DNA of 64,000 nucleotides, taken from contig NZ_QJRL01000018.1 of the NCBI RefSeq assembly GCF_003205205.1, positions 1-64,000 on the forward strand. Reading direction: 5' to 3'. The stretch comes from Pseudomonas sp. LB-090624 (GTDB lineage Bacteria; Pseudomonadota; Gammaproteobacteria; Pseudomonadales; Pseudomonadaceae). Positions 25,579 through 34,400 of this stretch are shown piece after piece. Position 1 is the first letter of the stretch. Each line of letters starts with the position of its first letter. A model generated the notes under the pieces. That model searched no databases and had not been told where the DNA came from. It saw only the letters and a program-made list of their open reading frames with translations. The translations under genes and the position numbers were made by a program.

Positions 25579-26541
25579 TTAGTGAACCTGAGCCAATCGC
25601 GCCTTGCGCGCGCGCCAACTAGCCACCAGCGATGGCCCCAGCGCTACCAGCGCCGAGCCGGACACCACGGTCACCGCCCCTACATAACCCAGGGCATTGA
25701 TGTCCTCGGCCTGCACATACTCAGGCCACACCAGTGCCGCCAGCGCCACCGCGACAAAGGTCACCAGCGGTGTCAACGCCAGGGTGGCACTCACCCGCGA
25801 CGCCTCCCAGTGCGCCAGCGCCTCGGCAAATGCGCCGTAAGCCACCAGGGTATTCAGGCAGCAGGCCAGCAGCAGCCAGCCCTGCACCGGAGTCAGTTGC
25901 AACGCCTCCAGCGGGTGTACCCAAGGCGTGAGCAGTGCAGCGCAACTGAGGTAGATCACCATCATCACCTGCTGTGAATGCCACACGGTCAGCAGTTGCT
26001 TCTGACTGAGGGCGTAAAACACCCAGATGCTGGTGGCCAGCAGAATGGTCAACACGCCGGTGGTGTAGGTACTCAGTGACGTCAGCAGCTCTTCGAGGCG
26101 CTGGTTGAAGAACAGGCCAAAACCCGCCAGCAAAATCAGCAGGCCCACGCCCTGCCCCAGGCTGAAGCGCTCACGAAACACGAACACGCTGGCCACCAGC
26201 AACAGCACCGGGCCGACCTGCACCACCAGTTGCGCGGTACCGGGGCTGAGCAGGTTGAGGCCGATCAGGTACAGCACGTAGTTGCCCATCAGGCCAAGTA
26301 CGGCCACCACGACAAGGCCCTTCCCCTTGGGCGCCAGCTGGGTGAACGACGGCAAGCGTCGCTTGGCTGCCAGCCAGGCGAACAGCAGGCCACCGGAAAC
26401 CAGCAGGCGGTACCAGGTGACGGTAATGGGGTCGACCACTTGCAGCACCTGCTTGAGCTTGATCGGCAAGATCCCCCAAAGCAATGCAGTGAGAAGTGCC
26501 AGGAACAGGCCATAGGTCCAGCGGCCGGAAGTGGTGTGCAT
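25579..26541 (-). CDS. EamA-family (DMT) transporter
   Basis: A 320-residue inner-membrane protein with about ten hydrophobic helices in two EamA repeats (TALLWGILPIKLKQV near the start, TGVLTILLATSIWVFYALSQ at the start of the second). The drug/metabolite superfamily exports amino acids, nucleotides or other metabolites. The substrate cannot be read here. ATG 26541 begins MHTTSGRWTYGL and is preceded by GAGGA, better than the upstream MIEET extension. It is separated from the phosphotransferase gene by 86 bp, in the same direction. Confidence 0.9.
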   Translation of the reverse strand: MHTTSGRWTYGLFLALLTALLWGILPIKLKQVLQVVDPITVTWYRLLVSGGLLFAWLAAKRRLPSFTQLAPKGKGLVVVAVLGLMGNYVLYLIGLNLLSPGTAQLVVQVGPVLLLVASVFVFRERFSLGQGVGLLILLAGFGLFFNQRLEELLTSLSTYTTGVLTILLATSIWVFYALSQKQLLTVWHSQQVMMVIYLSCAALLTPWVHPLEALQLTPVQGWLLLACCLNTLVAYGAFAEALAHWEASRVSATLALTPLVTFVAVALAALVWPEYVQAEDINALGYVGAVTVVSGSALVALGPSLVASWRARKARLAQVH

Positions 26542-26627
26542 AGTTTCCTCGATCAAGCCCGTGGTGGGAATGATTGAATTCTACGGGCTTGGGGGACTGT
26601 TACGGGGAACCGTACCGAGAAAAGAAT

Positions 26628-28145
26628 TCATCCAATCATTCTTGTAGGGCATGGGCTGAGATTCTTTGCGCCTGTGAGATCCAGCGCCTCATTGATGGTG
26701 CGCAACACCTTCACCCGCGCCCAGCGCTTGTCATTGGCCTCCACCAGCGTCCACGGCGCGATCTCGCTGCTGGTGCGGTCGACCATGTCACCCACGGCCT
26801 GGGTGTAGTCACCCCACTTGTCACGGTTGCGCCAGTCATCTTCGGTGATCTTGTAGCGTTTGAACGGGATCTGCTCACGCTCCTGGAAACGCTCGAGCTG
26901 GGTCTGCTGGTCGATCGCCAGCCAGAACTTCACCACCACAACTCCCGCATTCACCAACTGCTCTTCGAAGTCGTTGATCTCGCTGTAGGCGCGCATCCAG
27001 TCGGCCGGGGTGCAGAAGCCTTCGACCCGCTCCACCAGCACCCGGCCATACCAGGAACGGTCGAAGATAGTGAACTTGCCGCGCGCCGGAATGTGCCGCC
27101 AGAACCGCCACAGGTACGGCTGCGCGCGTTCTTCTTCAGTCGGTGCGGCAATCGGCACGATGCGATACTGGCGCGGGTCCAGCGCTGCGGCCACGCGGCG
27201 GATGGCACCGCCCTTGCCGGCGGCATCGTTGCCTTCGAACACCGCCACCAGCGCATGCCGGCGCATGCGTTTGTCACGTAGCAGCCCTGCCAGGCGCGCC
27301 TGTTCGGTTACCAGTTGCTCTTGGTAATCGGCCTTGTCCAGACGCAGGGTCATGTCCAGGGCCCCGAGCAGGCTGCGGTCGTCGATACTGCGGCCCAGCG
27401 GGGCCACGTTACCTTGGTGCTTGCCCTTGGGGTTGTTGGCCAGCGCGGCCTGCAGGCTTTCCAGCAAGATGCGCCCCACCGCCAGGCTGCGGTAGTTCGG
27501 GTCGACCCCCTCGACGATATGCCAGGGCGCATAATCGCGGCTGGTGCGGCGCAGCACACGCTCGCCAAAGCGTACGAAGCGGTCGTAGGTTTCTGACTGC
27601 TGCCAGTCCAGCGGGCTGATCTTCCAACTGTGCAGTGGGTCGTCCTTGAGCGATTTCAGGCGGGCCTTCATCTGCTTCTTGGACAAGTGGAACCAGAACT
27701 TGATGATCAGCGCGCCCTCGTCGCACAGCATCTGCTCCAGGCGTTCAGCGCCGGTGATGGCCTGGTCGAGGACGGCGTCCTTGAACAGCCTGTGCACCCG
27801 CCCCTGCAGCATCTGGCTGTACCAATTGCCGAAGAACACGCCCATCCGCCCCTTCGGTGGCAACGCCCGCCAATAGCGCCAGGCCGGCGGCCGGGCCAGT
27901 TCTTCGTCGGTCTGCTGGTCGAAGGTGAGCACGTCGATCATGCGCGGGTCCATCCACTCGTTGAGCAGCTTGACCGTCTCACCCTTGCCGGCGCCTTCGA
28001 CGCCGTTGATCAGCACGATCACCGGAAAACGCGCCTGCTGTTTGAGTTCGTACTGGGCTTCGAGCAAGGCCTCGCGCAAAGCGGGTACCTCGGCGTCGTA
28101 AGCCTCCTTGTCGATGCTGTGGCCGATTTCGGCGGATTCGAACAT
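26628..28145 (-). CDS. pap: Polyphosphate:AMP phosphotransferase (two-domain PPK2 class II)
   Basis: A 505-residue protein with two fused PPK2 domains. The N-terminal P-loop is in LINGVEGAGKGE (about 46-57) and the C-terminal one in FEGNDAAGKGGAIRR (about 303-317). The second domain also has FDRSWYGRVLVERVEGF and the lid-like YKITEDDWRNRDKW. Class II PPK2 enzymes phosphorylate AMP to ADP with polyphosphate. Usually the C-terminal domain is the active one. Here the N-terminal Walker A is also well formed. AAGGAG lies before ATG 28145. It diverges from mnmC. Confidence 0.93.
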   Translation of the reverse strand: MFESAEIGHSIDKEAYDAEVPALREALLEAQYELKQQARFPVIVLINGVEGAGKGETVKLLNEWMDPRMIDVLTFDQQTDEELARPPAWRYWRALPPKGRMGVFFGNWYSQMLQGRVHRLFKDAVLDQAITGAERLEQMLCDEGALIIKFWFHLSKKQMKARLKSLKDDPLHSWKISPLDWQQSETYDRFVRFGERVLRRTSRDYAPWHIVEGVDPNYRSLAVGRILLESLQAALANNPKGKHQGNVAPLGRSIDDRSLLGALDMTLRLDKADYQEQLVTEQARLAGLLRDKRMRRHALVAVFEGNDAAGKGGAIRRVAAALDPRQYRIVPIAAPTEEERAQPYLWRFWRHIPARGKFTIFDRSWYGRVLVERVEGFCTPADWMRAYSEINDFEEQLVNAGVVVVKFWLAIDQQTQLERFQEREQIPFKRYKITEDDWRNRDKWGDYTQAVGDMVDRTSSEIAPWTLVEANDKRWARVKVLRTINEALDLTGAKNLSPCPTRMIG

Positions 28146-28207
28146 GCACTGGCTCCTTCAATGGATAAGCAAGACTAGCGGATTTCATTTCTGTCTGTAC
28201 CGACCCC

Positions 28208-28235
28208 TTCATGGGAAAACCCGCTCCCACAGGGG
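28208..28235. repeat. Single REP unit in the pap-mnmC divergent region
   Basis: TTCATGGGAAAACCCGCTCCC followed by ACAGGGG matches one REP unit of the TGTGGGAGCGG family. It lies about 50 bp upstream of the mnmC start and so could sit in the mnmC leader. Confidence 0.6.
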
Positions 28236-28281
28236 GTGCGGATGGCATAAAATCGCGCCATCCGCTGCAATCGAGCCCACC

Positions 28282-30246
28282 ATGTCCACCCTCCTCCAGC
28301 ACGCCCAGATCGACTGGGACGACCAGGGCCGCCCCCACTCGCGGCAGTACGACGACGTCTATTTCGCAGTCAACGAAGGCATCGAAGAAACCAAGCACGT
28401 GTTTCTCGGCCAGACCCGTCTGGCCGAGCGCTTTGCCGACCTGGCAGCGCACGCCAGCCTGGTGATCGGTGAAACCGGTTTTGGCACCGGGATGAACTTT
28501 TTCTGTGCCTGGCAGCTTTTTGAACAGCACGCGCACAGCGATGCCCGCCTGCACTTCGTCAGTGTCGAGAAGTACCCCCTTGGCCACGCCGACATGGCCC
28601 GTGCCGTGCGCCTGTGGCCTGAGCTTGCCGCCTACAGCGAGCCCCTGCTGGCGCAGTACGTGGCAGTGCATCCGGGCTTCCAGCAATTCACCTTTGCTGA
28701 GGGCCGGGTCACCCTTACCCTGCTGATTGGCGATGTCCTGGAGCAGTTACCGCAACTGGATGCACAGGTTGACGTGTGGTTCCTCGACGGCTTCGCCCCG
28801 GCCAAGAACCCCGACATGTGGACCCCGGAGCTGTTCGCGCAGCTGGCGCGGCTGTCACACCCGGGCACAGTGCTGGGCACCTTCACCACCACCGGCTGGG
28901 TCCGCCGCAGCTTGGTAGAAGCCGGTTTTGCCATGAAGAAAGTGCCAGGCATCGGCAAGAAGTGGGAGGTGATGAGTGGTGCCTACATCGGCCCCCAACC
29001 CGGCCCTGGTGCCCCTTGGTACGCTCGCCCGCCTGCTGCACATCACCCGCGAGAGGCACTGGTGATCGGTGCCGGGCTTGCCGGTAGCGCCAGCGCCGCC
29101 AGCCTGGCCCGGCGTGGTTGGCAGGTGACCGTGCTCGAGCGCCACGGCGCGCCAGCACAGGAAGCGTCGGGCAACCCGCAAGGGGTGCTGTACCTCAAGC
29201 TGTCGGCCCATGGCACCGCGCTGTCGCAGATGATCCTGTCCGGCTTCGGTTACACCCGGCGCCAACTGCAACACTTGCAGCGCGGCCGCGACTGGGATGC
29301 CTGCGGGGTGCTGCAACTGGCCTTCGACAGCAAGGAGGCCGAGCGCCAGGGCAAACTGGCTGCCGTTTTCGACCACGATTTGCTGCATGCGCTGACACGC
29401 GCTGAGGCCGAAGCCATCGCCGGGGTGGCATTGCCTGGCGGCGGGCTGTTCTACCCCGAAGGTGGCTGGGTGCATCCGCCGGCGCTGTGCCAGCAACAGT
29501 TGCAGCACCCAGGTATCCGCCTGGTGACCCATCAGGAAGTCATCGAGCTACGCAAGGTCGATGAACGCTGGCAGGCCTGGGCGGGCGAGCAGCTGTTGGC
29601 CAGTGCACCTGTGGTGATCCTCGCCGGGGCTGCCGAGGTGCGGCGCTTCGAGCCCTGTGCAGGGTTGCCGCTCAAGCGCATACGTGGACAGATCACCCGC
29701 TTGCCGGCTACCGCCAGCAGCCGGGCGCTGCGCACCGTGGTGTGCGCGGAGGGCTACGTGGCACCGCCGCGGGGTGATGAACACACCCTGGGGGCGAGCT
29801 TTGATTTCCACAGCCAAGACCTGGCGCCGACAGTGGCCGAGCACCAGGGCAACCTGGCGTTGCTGGATGAGATTTCCACTGACCTGGCCCAGCGCCTGGG
29901 CGTGGCGGAGCTGAACCCTGAGCAATTGCAAGGGCGCGCGGCGTTCCGTTGTACCAGCCCGGATTATCTGCCGATCGTCGGGCCGGTGGCTGACGCACAG
30001 GCATTCGCCGAAGTTTATGCCGTTTTAGGCCGGGATGCCCGGCAGGTGCCGGATGTGCCCTGCCCTTGGCTGGAAGGGTTGTATGTGAACAGCGGGCACG
30101 GGTCGCGCGGGTTGATCACGGCGCCTTTGAGCGGGGAGCTGATGGCCGCCTGGGTCTGCGGCGAGCCGCTGCCGGTGCCGCGGGAGGTGGCGCAGGCGTG
30201 TCATCCGAACCGGTTTGCCTTGCGCCGGTTGATTCGGGGGAAGTGA
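28282..30246 (+). CDS. mnmC: Bifunctional tRNA mnm5s2U34 enzyme MnmC
   Basis: A 654-residue fused enzyme that finishes the wobble-uridine modification. Residues 1-240 are the SAM methyltransferase MnmD domain (VIGETGFGTGMNFF, WFLDGFAPAKNPDMW). Residues about 262-654 are the FAD oxidase domain with ALVIGAGLAGSASAASLARR, which removes the carboxymethyl group. ATG 28282 begins MSTLLQHAQIDWDDQGRPHS, the usual N-terminus. The length is normal for the family. It is not in an operon: pap diverges upstream, and a long palindromic repeat follows downstream. Confidence 0.96.
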   Translation: MSTLLQHAQIDWDDQGRPHSRQYDDVYFAVNEGIEETKHVFLGQTRLAERFADLAAHASLVIGETGFGTGMNFFCAWQLFEQHAHSDARLHFVSVEKYPLGHADMARAVRLWPELAAYSEPLLAQYVAVHPGFQQFTFAEGRVTLTLLIGDVLEQLPQLDAQVDVWFLDGFAPAKNPDMWTPELFAQLARLSHPGTVLGTFTTTGWVRRSLVEAGFAMKKVPGIGKKWEVMSGAYIGPQPGPGAPWYARPPAAHHPREALVIGAGLAGSASAASLARRGWQVTVLERHGAPAQEASGNPQGVLYLKLSAHGTALSQMILSGFGYTRRQLQHLQRGRDWDACGVLQLAFDSKEAERQGKLAAVFDHDLLHALTRAEAEAIAGVALPGGGLFYPEGGWVHPPALCQQQLQHPGIRLVTHQEVIELRKVDERWQAWAGEQLLASAPVVILAGAAEVRRFEPCAGLPLKRIRGQITRLPATASSRALRTVVCAEGYVAPPRGDEHTLGASFDFHSQDLAPTVAEHQGNLALLDEISTDLAQRLGVAELNPEQLQGRAAFRCTSPDYLPIVGPVADAQAFAEVYAVLGRDARQVPDVPCPWLEGLYVNSGHGSRGLITAPLSGELMAAWVCGEPLPVPREVAQACHPNRFALRRLIRGK

Positions 30247-30693
30247 TTGCTTGGTGCACCTGTCGGGTGGGCCAGTAGCGGCTGGCAGGTGCATGCCTTG
30301 AGTTGTTCGTCGCCTATGAGATCGAGCGCCGCCCGCGCGGCGCATCGCGAGCTGCGCTCGCTCCTACGTTTTTTTCGGGCCAATTATTCCTGGGGGATTT
30401 GCGCGCGAACGCCTTGGCGCATGGCGCGATATCGCGTCGTACAAACCAGGCGGTCGCGCGCGCCTGTCACAGGCGTTACTGGCCCGAAACAAATGTAGGA
30501 GCGAGCGCAGCTCGCGATGCGCCGCGCGGGCGGCGCTCGATTTCTGCAACACCACAAAACCCCAGACAATAACCTGCCACCTCACCCTCATATAACAGAT
30601 TGTTCTAAAACTCTCACAAAGCACACAGGTCAGTTCCTTAAGTTGCCCTAATCCGGGGCATCACCTCCCCAACGGAAAAACCGGTAAGGACTT
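30247..30693. other. Intergenic region between mnmC and the NAGGN cluster
   Basis: A 447-bp gap with no credible gene. The middle is filled by the compound palindrome at 30322-30540. The last 150 bp are AT-richer and presumably hold the promoter of the amidotransferase gene, but no consensus sigma-70 or AlgU boxes are convincing. GGTAAGGA is the ribosome site for ATG 30694. Open frames inside the repeat are artefacts of its GC-rich palindromes. Confidence 0.6.
30322..30540. repeat. Compound REP palindrome, full copy
   Basis: A 219-bp element. The left arm begins TCGAGCGCCGCCCGCGCGG and the right arm ends in the inverse CGCGCGGGCGGCGCTCGA. The arms are inverted over about 65 bases. The centre contains GGCGCATGGCGCGATATCGC (30416-30446 overall) in the same orientation as in the copies at 116-254 and 48782-49030. 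The outer sequence matches the repeat beside the RAYT gene. Confidence 0.9.
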
Positions 30694-32481
30694 ATGTGCG
30701 GATTAGCAGGAGAGTTGCGTTTCACCCCCATCGACCAAGCCCCTCGCCCAGCCGACCTGGCTGCGGTAGAGCGCATCACCCATCACCTGGCCCCGCGTGG
30801 CCCGGATGCCTGGGGCTTCCATAGCCAGGGGCCGATTGCCCTTGGCCACCGGCGGTTGAAAATCATGGACTTGTCCGACGGTTCGGCGCAGCCGATGGTC
30901 GACAACACCTTGGGCCTGTCGCTGGCCTTCAACGGCGCCATCTACAACTTCCCCGAGCTGCGCCAGGAACTGCAAGACCTGGGTTACCAGTTCTGGTCCG
31001 ATGGCGACACCGAGGTGCTGCTCAAGGGCTACCACGCCTGGGGCGCGGCGCTGCTGCCCAAACTCAACGGCATGTTTGCCCTGGCCATTTGGGAGCGCGA
31101 TAACCAGCGCCTGTTCCTGGCACGCGACCGCCTCGGCGTCAAACCCTTGTACCTGTCGCGCAACGGCGAGCGCTTGCGTTTCGCCTCGACCTTGCCAGCG
31201 CTGCTGAAGGGCGGCGACATCGACCCGATGCTCGACCCTGTGGCACTCAACCACTACCTGAACTTCCACGCCGTGGTACCGGCACCACGCACCCTGCTGG
31301 CCAATGTGCAGAAGCTGGAGCCTGGCACCTGGATGCGCGTCGACCGCCATGGCGAAGTGGAACGCCAGACCTGGTGGCAGCTGAAGTACGGCCCCAACCC
31401 GGACGAGCGTGAACTTGACCTGGAAGGCTGGACCACCCGCGTACTCGATGCCACCCGCGACGCCGTGGCCATCCGCCAACGGGCAGCCGTCGATGTGGGT
31501 GTGTTGCTGTCCGGCGGCGTCGATTCCAGCCTGCTGGTCGGTTTGCTGCGCGAAGTGGGTGTTGACGACCTGTCGACCTTCTCCATCGGCTTTGAAGATG
31601 CCGGCGGCGAGCGTGGCGACGAGTTCCAGTATTCGGACCTGATCGCCAAACACTACGGCACCCGTCACCACCAGTTGCGCATTGCCGAACACGAAATCAT
31701 CGACCAGCTGCCGGCCGCCTTCCGTGCCATGAGCGAACCGATGGTCAGCCACGACTGCATCGCCTTCTACCTGCTGTCGCGGGAAGTGGCCAAGCACTGC
31801 AAGGGCGTGCAGAGCGGCCAGGGTGCCGACGAGCTGTTTGCCGGCTACCACTGGTACCCGCAGGTGGACGGCGCCGACGATGCGTTTGCCGCCTACCGCG
31901 ATGCCTTCTTCGACCGCAGCCACGCCGAGTACCGGGACACCGTACAGGCGCCGTGGCTGCTGGAGTCCGACGCTGCCGGCGATTTCGTCCGTGAGCACTT
32001 CGCCCGCCCCGGCGCCCCGGATGCGGTGGACAAGGCCCTGCGCCTGGACAGCACGGTGATGTTGGTCGACGACCCGGTCAAGCGAGTGGACAACATGACC
32101 ATGGCCTGGGGCCTGGAGGCACGTACGCCCTTCCTCGACTACCGCCTGGTGGAACTGTCGGCCCGCATCCCGGCGCGCTTCAAGCTGCCGGATGGGGGTA
32201 AACAGGTGCTCAAGCAGGCGGCGCGACGGGTGATCCCGCATGAGGTGATCGACCGCAAGAAAGGCTACTTCCCGGTGCCGGGCCTGAAGCACCTGGAGGG
32301 CGCCACCCTGGGTTGGGTGCGCGAGCTGCTGACCGACCCCAGCCAGGACCGTGGGCTGTTCAACCCGGCCATGATCGACCGCCTGCTGAGCAACCCGCAC
32401 GGCCAGCTGACGCCGCTGCGCGGGTCCAAGCTGTGGCAACTGGCCGCGCTCAACCTGTGGCTGAGCGAACAAGGAATCTGA
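30694..32481 (+). CDS. N-acetylglutaminylglutamine amidotransferase (AsnB-like)
   Basis: A 595-residue class II amidotransferase. Cys2 of MCGLAGELRF is the Ntn glutaminase nucleophile. The synthase domain carries the pyrophosphate loop VLLSGGVDSSLLVGLL near residue 272 and GQGADELFAGYHWYPQ. It looks like asparagine synthase, but the next two genes are a GNAT/ATP-grasp peptide synthetase and an M42 peptidase. That trio is the NAGGN (N-acetylglutaminylglutamine amide) osmoprotectant cluster, so it probably amidates the acetylated dipeptide. TAAGGA precedes the ATG. Three bases separate it from the synthetase gene. Confidence 0.92.
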   Translation: MCGLAGELRFTPIDQAPRPADLAAVERITHHLAPRGPDAWGFHSQGPIALGHRRLKIMDLSDGSAQPMVDNTLGLSLAFNGAIYNFPELRQELQDLGYQFWSDGDTEVLLKGYHAWGAALLPKLNGMFALAIWERDNQRLFLARDRLGVKPLYLSRNGERLRFASTLPALLKGGDIDPMLDPVALNHYLNFHAVVPAPRTLLANVQKLEPGTWMRVDRHGEVERQTWWQLKYGPNPDERELDLEGWTTRVLDATRDAVAIRQRAAVDVGVLLSGGVDSSLLVGLLREVGVDDLSTFSIGFEDAGGERGDEFQYSDLIAKHYGTRHHQLRIAEHEIIDQLPAAFRAMSEPMVSHDCIAFYLLSREVAKHCKGVQSGQGADELFAGYHWYPQVDGADDAFAAYRDAFFDRSHAEYRDTVQAPWLLESDAAGDFVREHFARPGAPDAVDKALRLDSTVMLVDDPVKRVDNMTMAWGLEARTPFLDYRLVELSARIPARFKLPDGGKQVLKQAARRVIPHEVIDRKKGYFPVPGLKHLEGATLGWVRELLTDPSQDRGLFNPAMIDRLLSNPHGQLTPLRGSKLWQLAALNLWLSEQGI

Positions 32482-32484
32482 CCC

Positions 32485-34230
32485 ATGAAAGCCCACGAAA
32501 TCGCTTACGGTCAGCGCCTGCTGCGCGGCCAGACGCCGTCCTACGAGCGCCTGCAGGCGCGCTTGGCCGGCGATGGCAGCCAGCCACACGACCAGCCGCG
32601 GGCCGTGCACTGCGGCTGGGGCCGGTTGCTGATCGGCCACACCTACCCCGACCCGGCCAGCCTGGCCACCGACTTGCTCGACGAATGCCCCGGGGAACGC
32701 GACATCGCCCTGTATGTGGCAGCTCCGCAGCAGGTGCTGGCCCAGGCCCCGCAGCAACTGTTCCTCGACCCCTCCGACACCCTGCGCCTGTGGTTCACCG
32801 ACTACCGCCCGGCGCAGCGGGTATTTCGCGGCTTTCGCGTGCGGCGGGCGCAGAACCCCGCCGACTGGCAAGCGATCAACACCCTGTACCAGGCGCGCGG
32901 CATGCTGCCGGTCGATGCCGAGCTGCTCACCCCGCGCCACCAGGGCGGCCCGGTGTATTGGCTGGCGGAAGACGAAGACAGCGGCGCGGTTATCGGCAGC
33001 GTCATGGGCCTTAACCATGCCAAGGCATTCGACGACCCGGAACATGGCAGTAGCCTGTGGTGCCTGGCCGTGGACCCGCACTGCACCCGCCCCGGTGTGG
33101 GTGAAGTGCTGGTGCGCCACCTGATCGAGCACTTCATGAGCCGCGGCCTGGCCTACCTCGACCTGTCGGTGCTGCACGACAACCGCCAGGCCAAGCGCCT
33201 GTACCAGAAGCTGGGCTTTCGCAACCTGCCCACCTTTGCGGTCAAGCGCAAGAACGGCATCAACGAGCAGTTGTTTCTTGGCCCCGGGCCGCAAGCTGAT
33301 CTCAACCCCTACGCCCGCATCATCGTCGACGAGGCGCTGCGCCGCGGCATCGAGGTCCACGTGGATGATGCCGCTGGCGGCCTGTTTACCCTAAGCCTGG
33401 GTGGTCGGCGCATTCGCTGCCGCGAATCGCTCAGCGACTTGACCAGTGCCGTGACCATGACCCTGTGCCAGGACAAGCGCCTCACCCAGCATGCCCTGCA
33501 CAACGCTGGGCTGCAGGTGCCGGCACAGCAGCTGGCGGGCAATGCCGACGACAACCTGGCGTTTCTCGACGAGCATGGCGCAGTGGTGGTGAAGCCGGTC
33601 GATGGCGAGCAAGGCCAGGGGGTGGCGGTGAACCTGACCTGCATCGACGAGATTACCCAGGCGGTTGCCCACGCCCGCCAGTTCGACAGCCGCGTGCTGC
33701 TGGAAAGCTTCCATGCCGGGTTCGACCTGCGCGTTGTGGTGATCGGTTATGAAGTGGTAGCCGCCGCCATCCGCCACCCGGCGCAGGTAGTAGGTGACGG
33801 CAAGCACAGCGTGCGGCAGTTGATCGAAGCACAGAGCCGCCGACGCCAGGCTGCCACAGGCGGCGAAAGCCGTATTCCGCTGGATGATGAAACCGAGCGC
33901 ACCCTGCGTGCGGCGGGCTTTGGCTATGACGATGTATTGCCGACCGGGCAACGCCTGGCGGTAAGGCGCACAGCCAACCTGCACACCGGTGGCACCCTGG
34001 AAGACGTGACCGAACGCCTGCACCCGGTGCTGGCCGACGCGGCCGTGCGGGCTGCGCGAGCGCTGGAAATTCCGGTGGTGGGGCTGGACTTCATGGTGCG
34101 CGATGCCCAGCAGCCGGAGTACGTGATCATCGAGGCCAACGAACGTGCCGGCCTGGCCAACCATGAACCGCAGCCCACGGCCGAGCGTTTTATCGACCTG
34201 CTGTTTCCCCATAGCCGGCCGTTGGCCTGA
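32485..34230 (+). CDS. ngg: N-acetylglutaminylglutamine synthetase (GNAT plus ATP-grasp)
   Basis: A 581-residue fusion. Residues about 115-265 form a GNAT acetyltransferase (LWCLAVDPHCTRPGVGEVLV, LHDNRQAKRLYQKLGF). Residues about 300-575 form an ATP-grasp ligase (VVVKPVDGEQGQGVAVNLT, GLDFMV, YVIIEANERAGLANH) like those of cyanophycin synthetase and glutathione-type ligases. Together they can acetylate glutamine and join two glutamines, giving the NAGGN precursor. It follows the amidotransferase by 3 bp in the same operon. The REP pair after it separates it from the peptidase gene. Confidence 0.92.
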   Translation: MKAHEIAYGQRLLRGQTPSYERLQARLAGDGSQPHDQPRAVHCGWGRLLIGHTYPDPASLATDLLDECPGERDIALYVAAPQQVLAQAPQQLFLDPSDTLRLWFTDYRPAQRVFRGFRVRRAQNPADWQAINTLYQARGMLPVDAELLTPRHQGGPVYWLAEDEDSGAVIGSVMGLNHAKAFDDPEHGSSLWCLAVDPHCTRPGVGEVLVRHLIEHFMSRGLAYLDLSVLHDNRQAKRLYQKLGFRNLPTFAVKRKNGINEQLFLGPGPQADLNPYARIIVDEALRRGIEVHVDDAAGGLFTLSLGGRRIRCRESLSDLTSAVTMTLCQDKRLTQHALHNAGLQVPAQQLAGNADDNLAFLDEHGAVVVKPVDGEQGQGVAVNLTCIDEITQAVAHARQFDSRVLLESFHAGFDLRVVVIGYEVVAAAIRHPAQVVGDGKHSVRQLIEAQSRRRQAATGGESRIPLDDETERTLRAAGFGYDDVLPTGQRLAVRRTANLHTGGTLEDVTERLHPVLADAAVRAARALEIPVVGLDFMVRDAQQPEYVIIEANERAGLANHEPQPTAERFIDLLFPHSRPLA

Positions 34231-34246
34231 CAACTGCTCGGCTTTT

Positions 34247-34363
34247 TGTGGGAGCGGCCTTGTGTCGCGAATGGGGTGCGAAGCGCCCCTAGGATCTCAG
34301 CTTCGCTGCCGATATTGCCGGGGCCGCTTTGCGGCCCTTTCGCGACACAAGGCCGCTCCCACA
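34247..34363. repeat. REP pair (BIME) inside the NAGGN cluster
   Basis: TGTGGGAGCGGCCTTGTGTC followed by GCGA (34247-34270) is exactly repeated in inverse at 34340-34363. Between them lies a second inverted set around GGGGCCGCTTTGCGGCCC. The structure fills the gap between the synthetase and peptidase genes and would make a large hairpin in the operon transcript. Confidence 0.9.
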
Positions 34364-34400
34364 ATGACTGCGAAATTTTAACCCGACCGGAGGCCTGGAC

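Noticed and set aside
26628..28145. Tandem PPK2 genes fused by error
   Set aside because: The two-domain form is the normal class II arrangement in pseudomonads.
30703..33360. An 885-residue open frame opposite the NAGGN genes
   Set aside because: Low-complexity Gln/Ala/Val-rich sequence without motifs. The plus-strand genes are clear.
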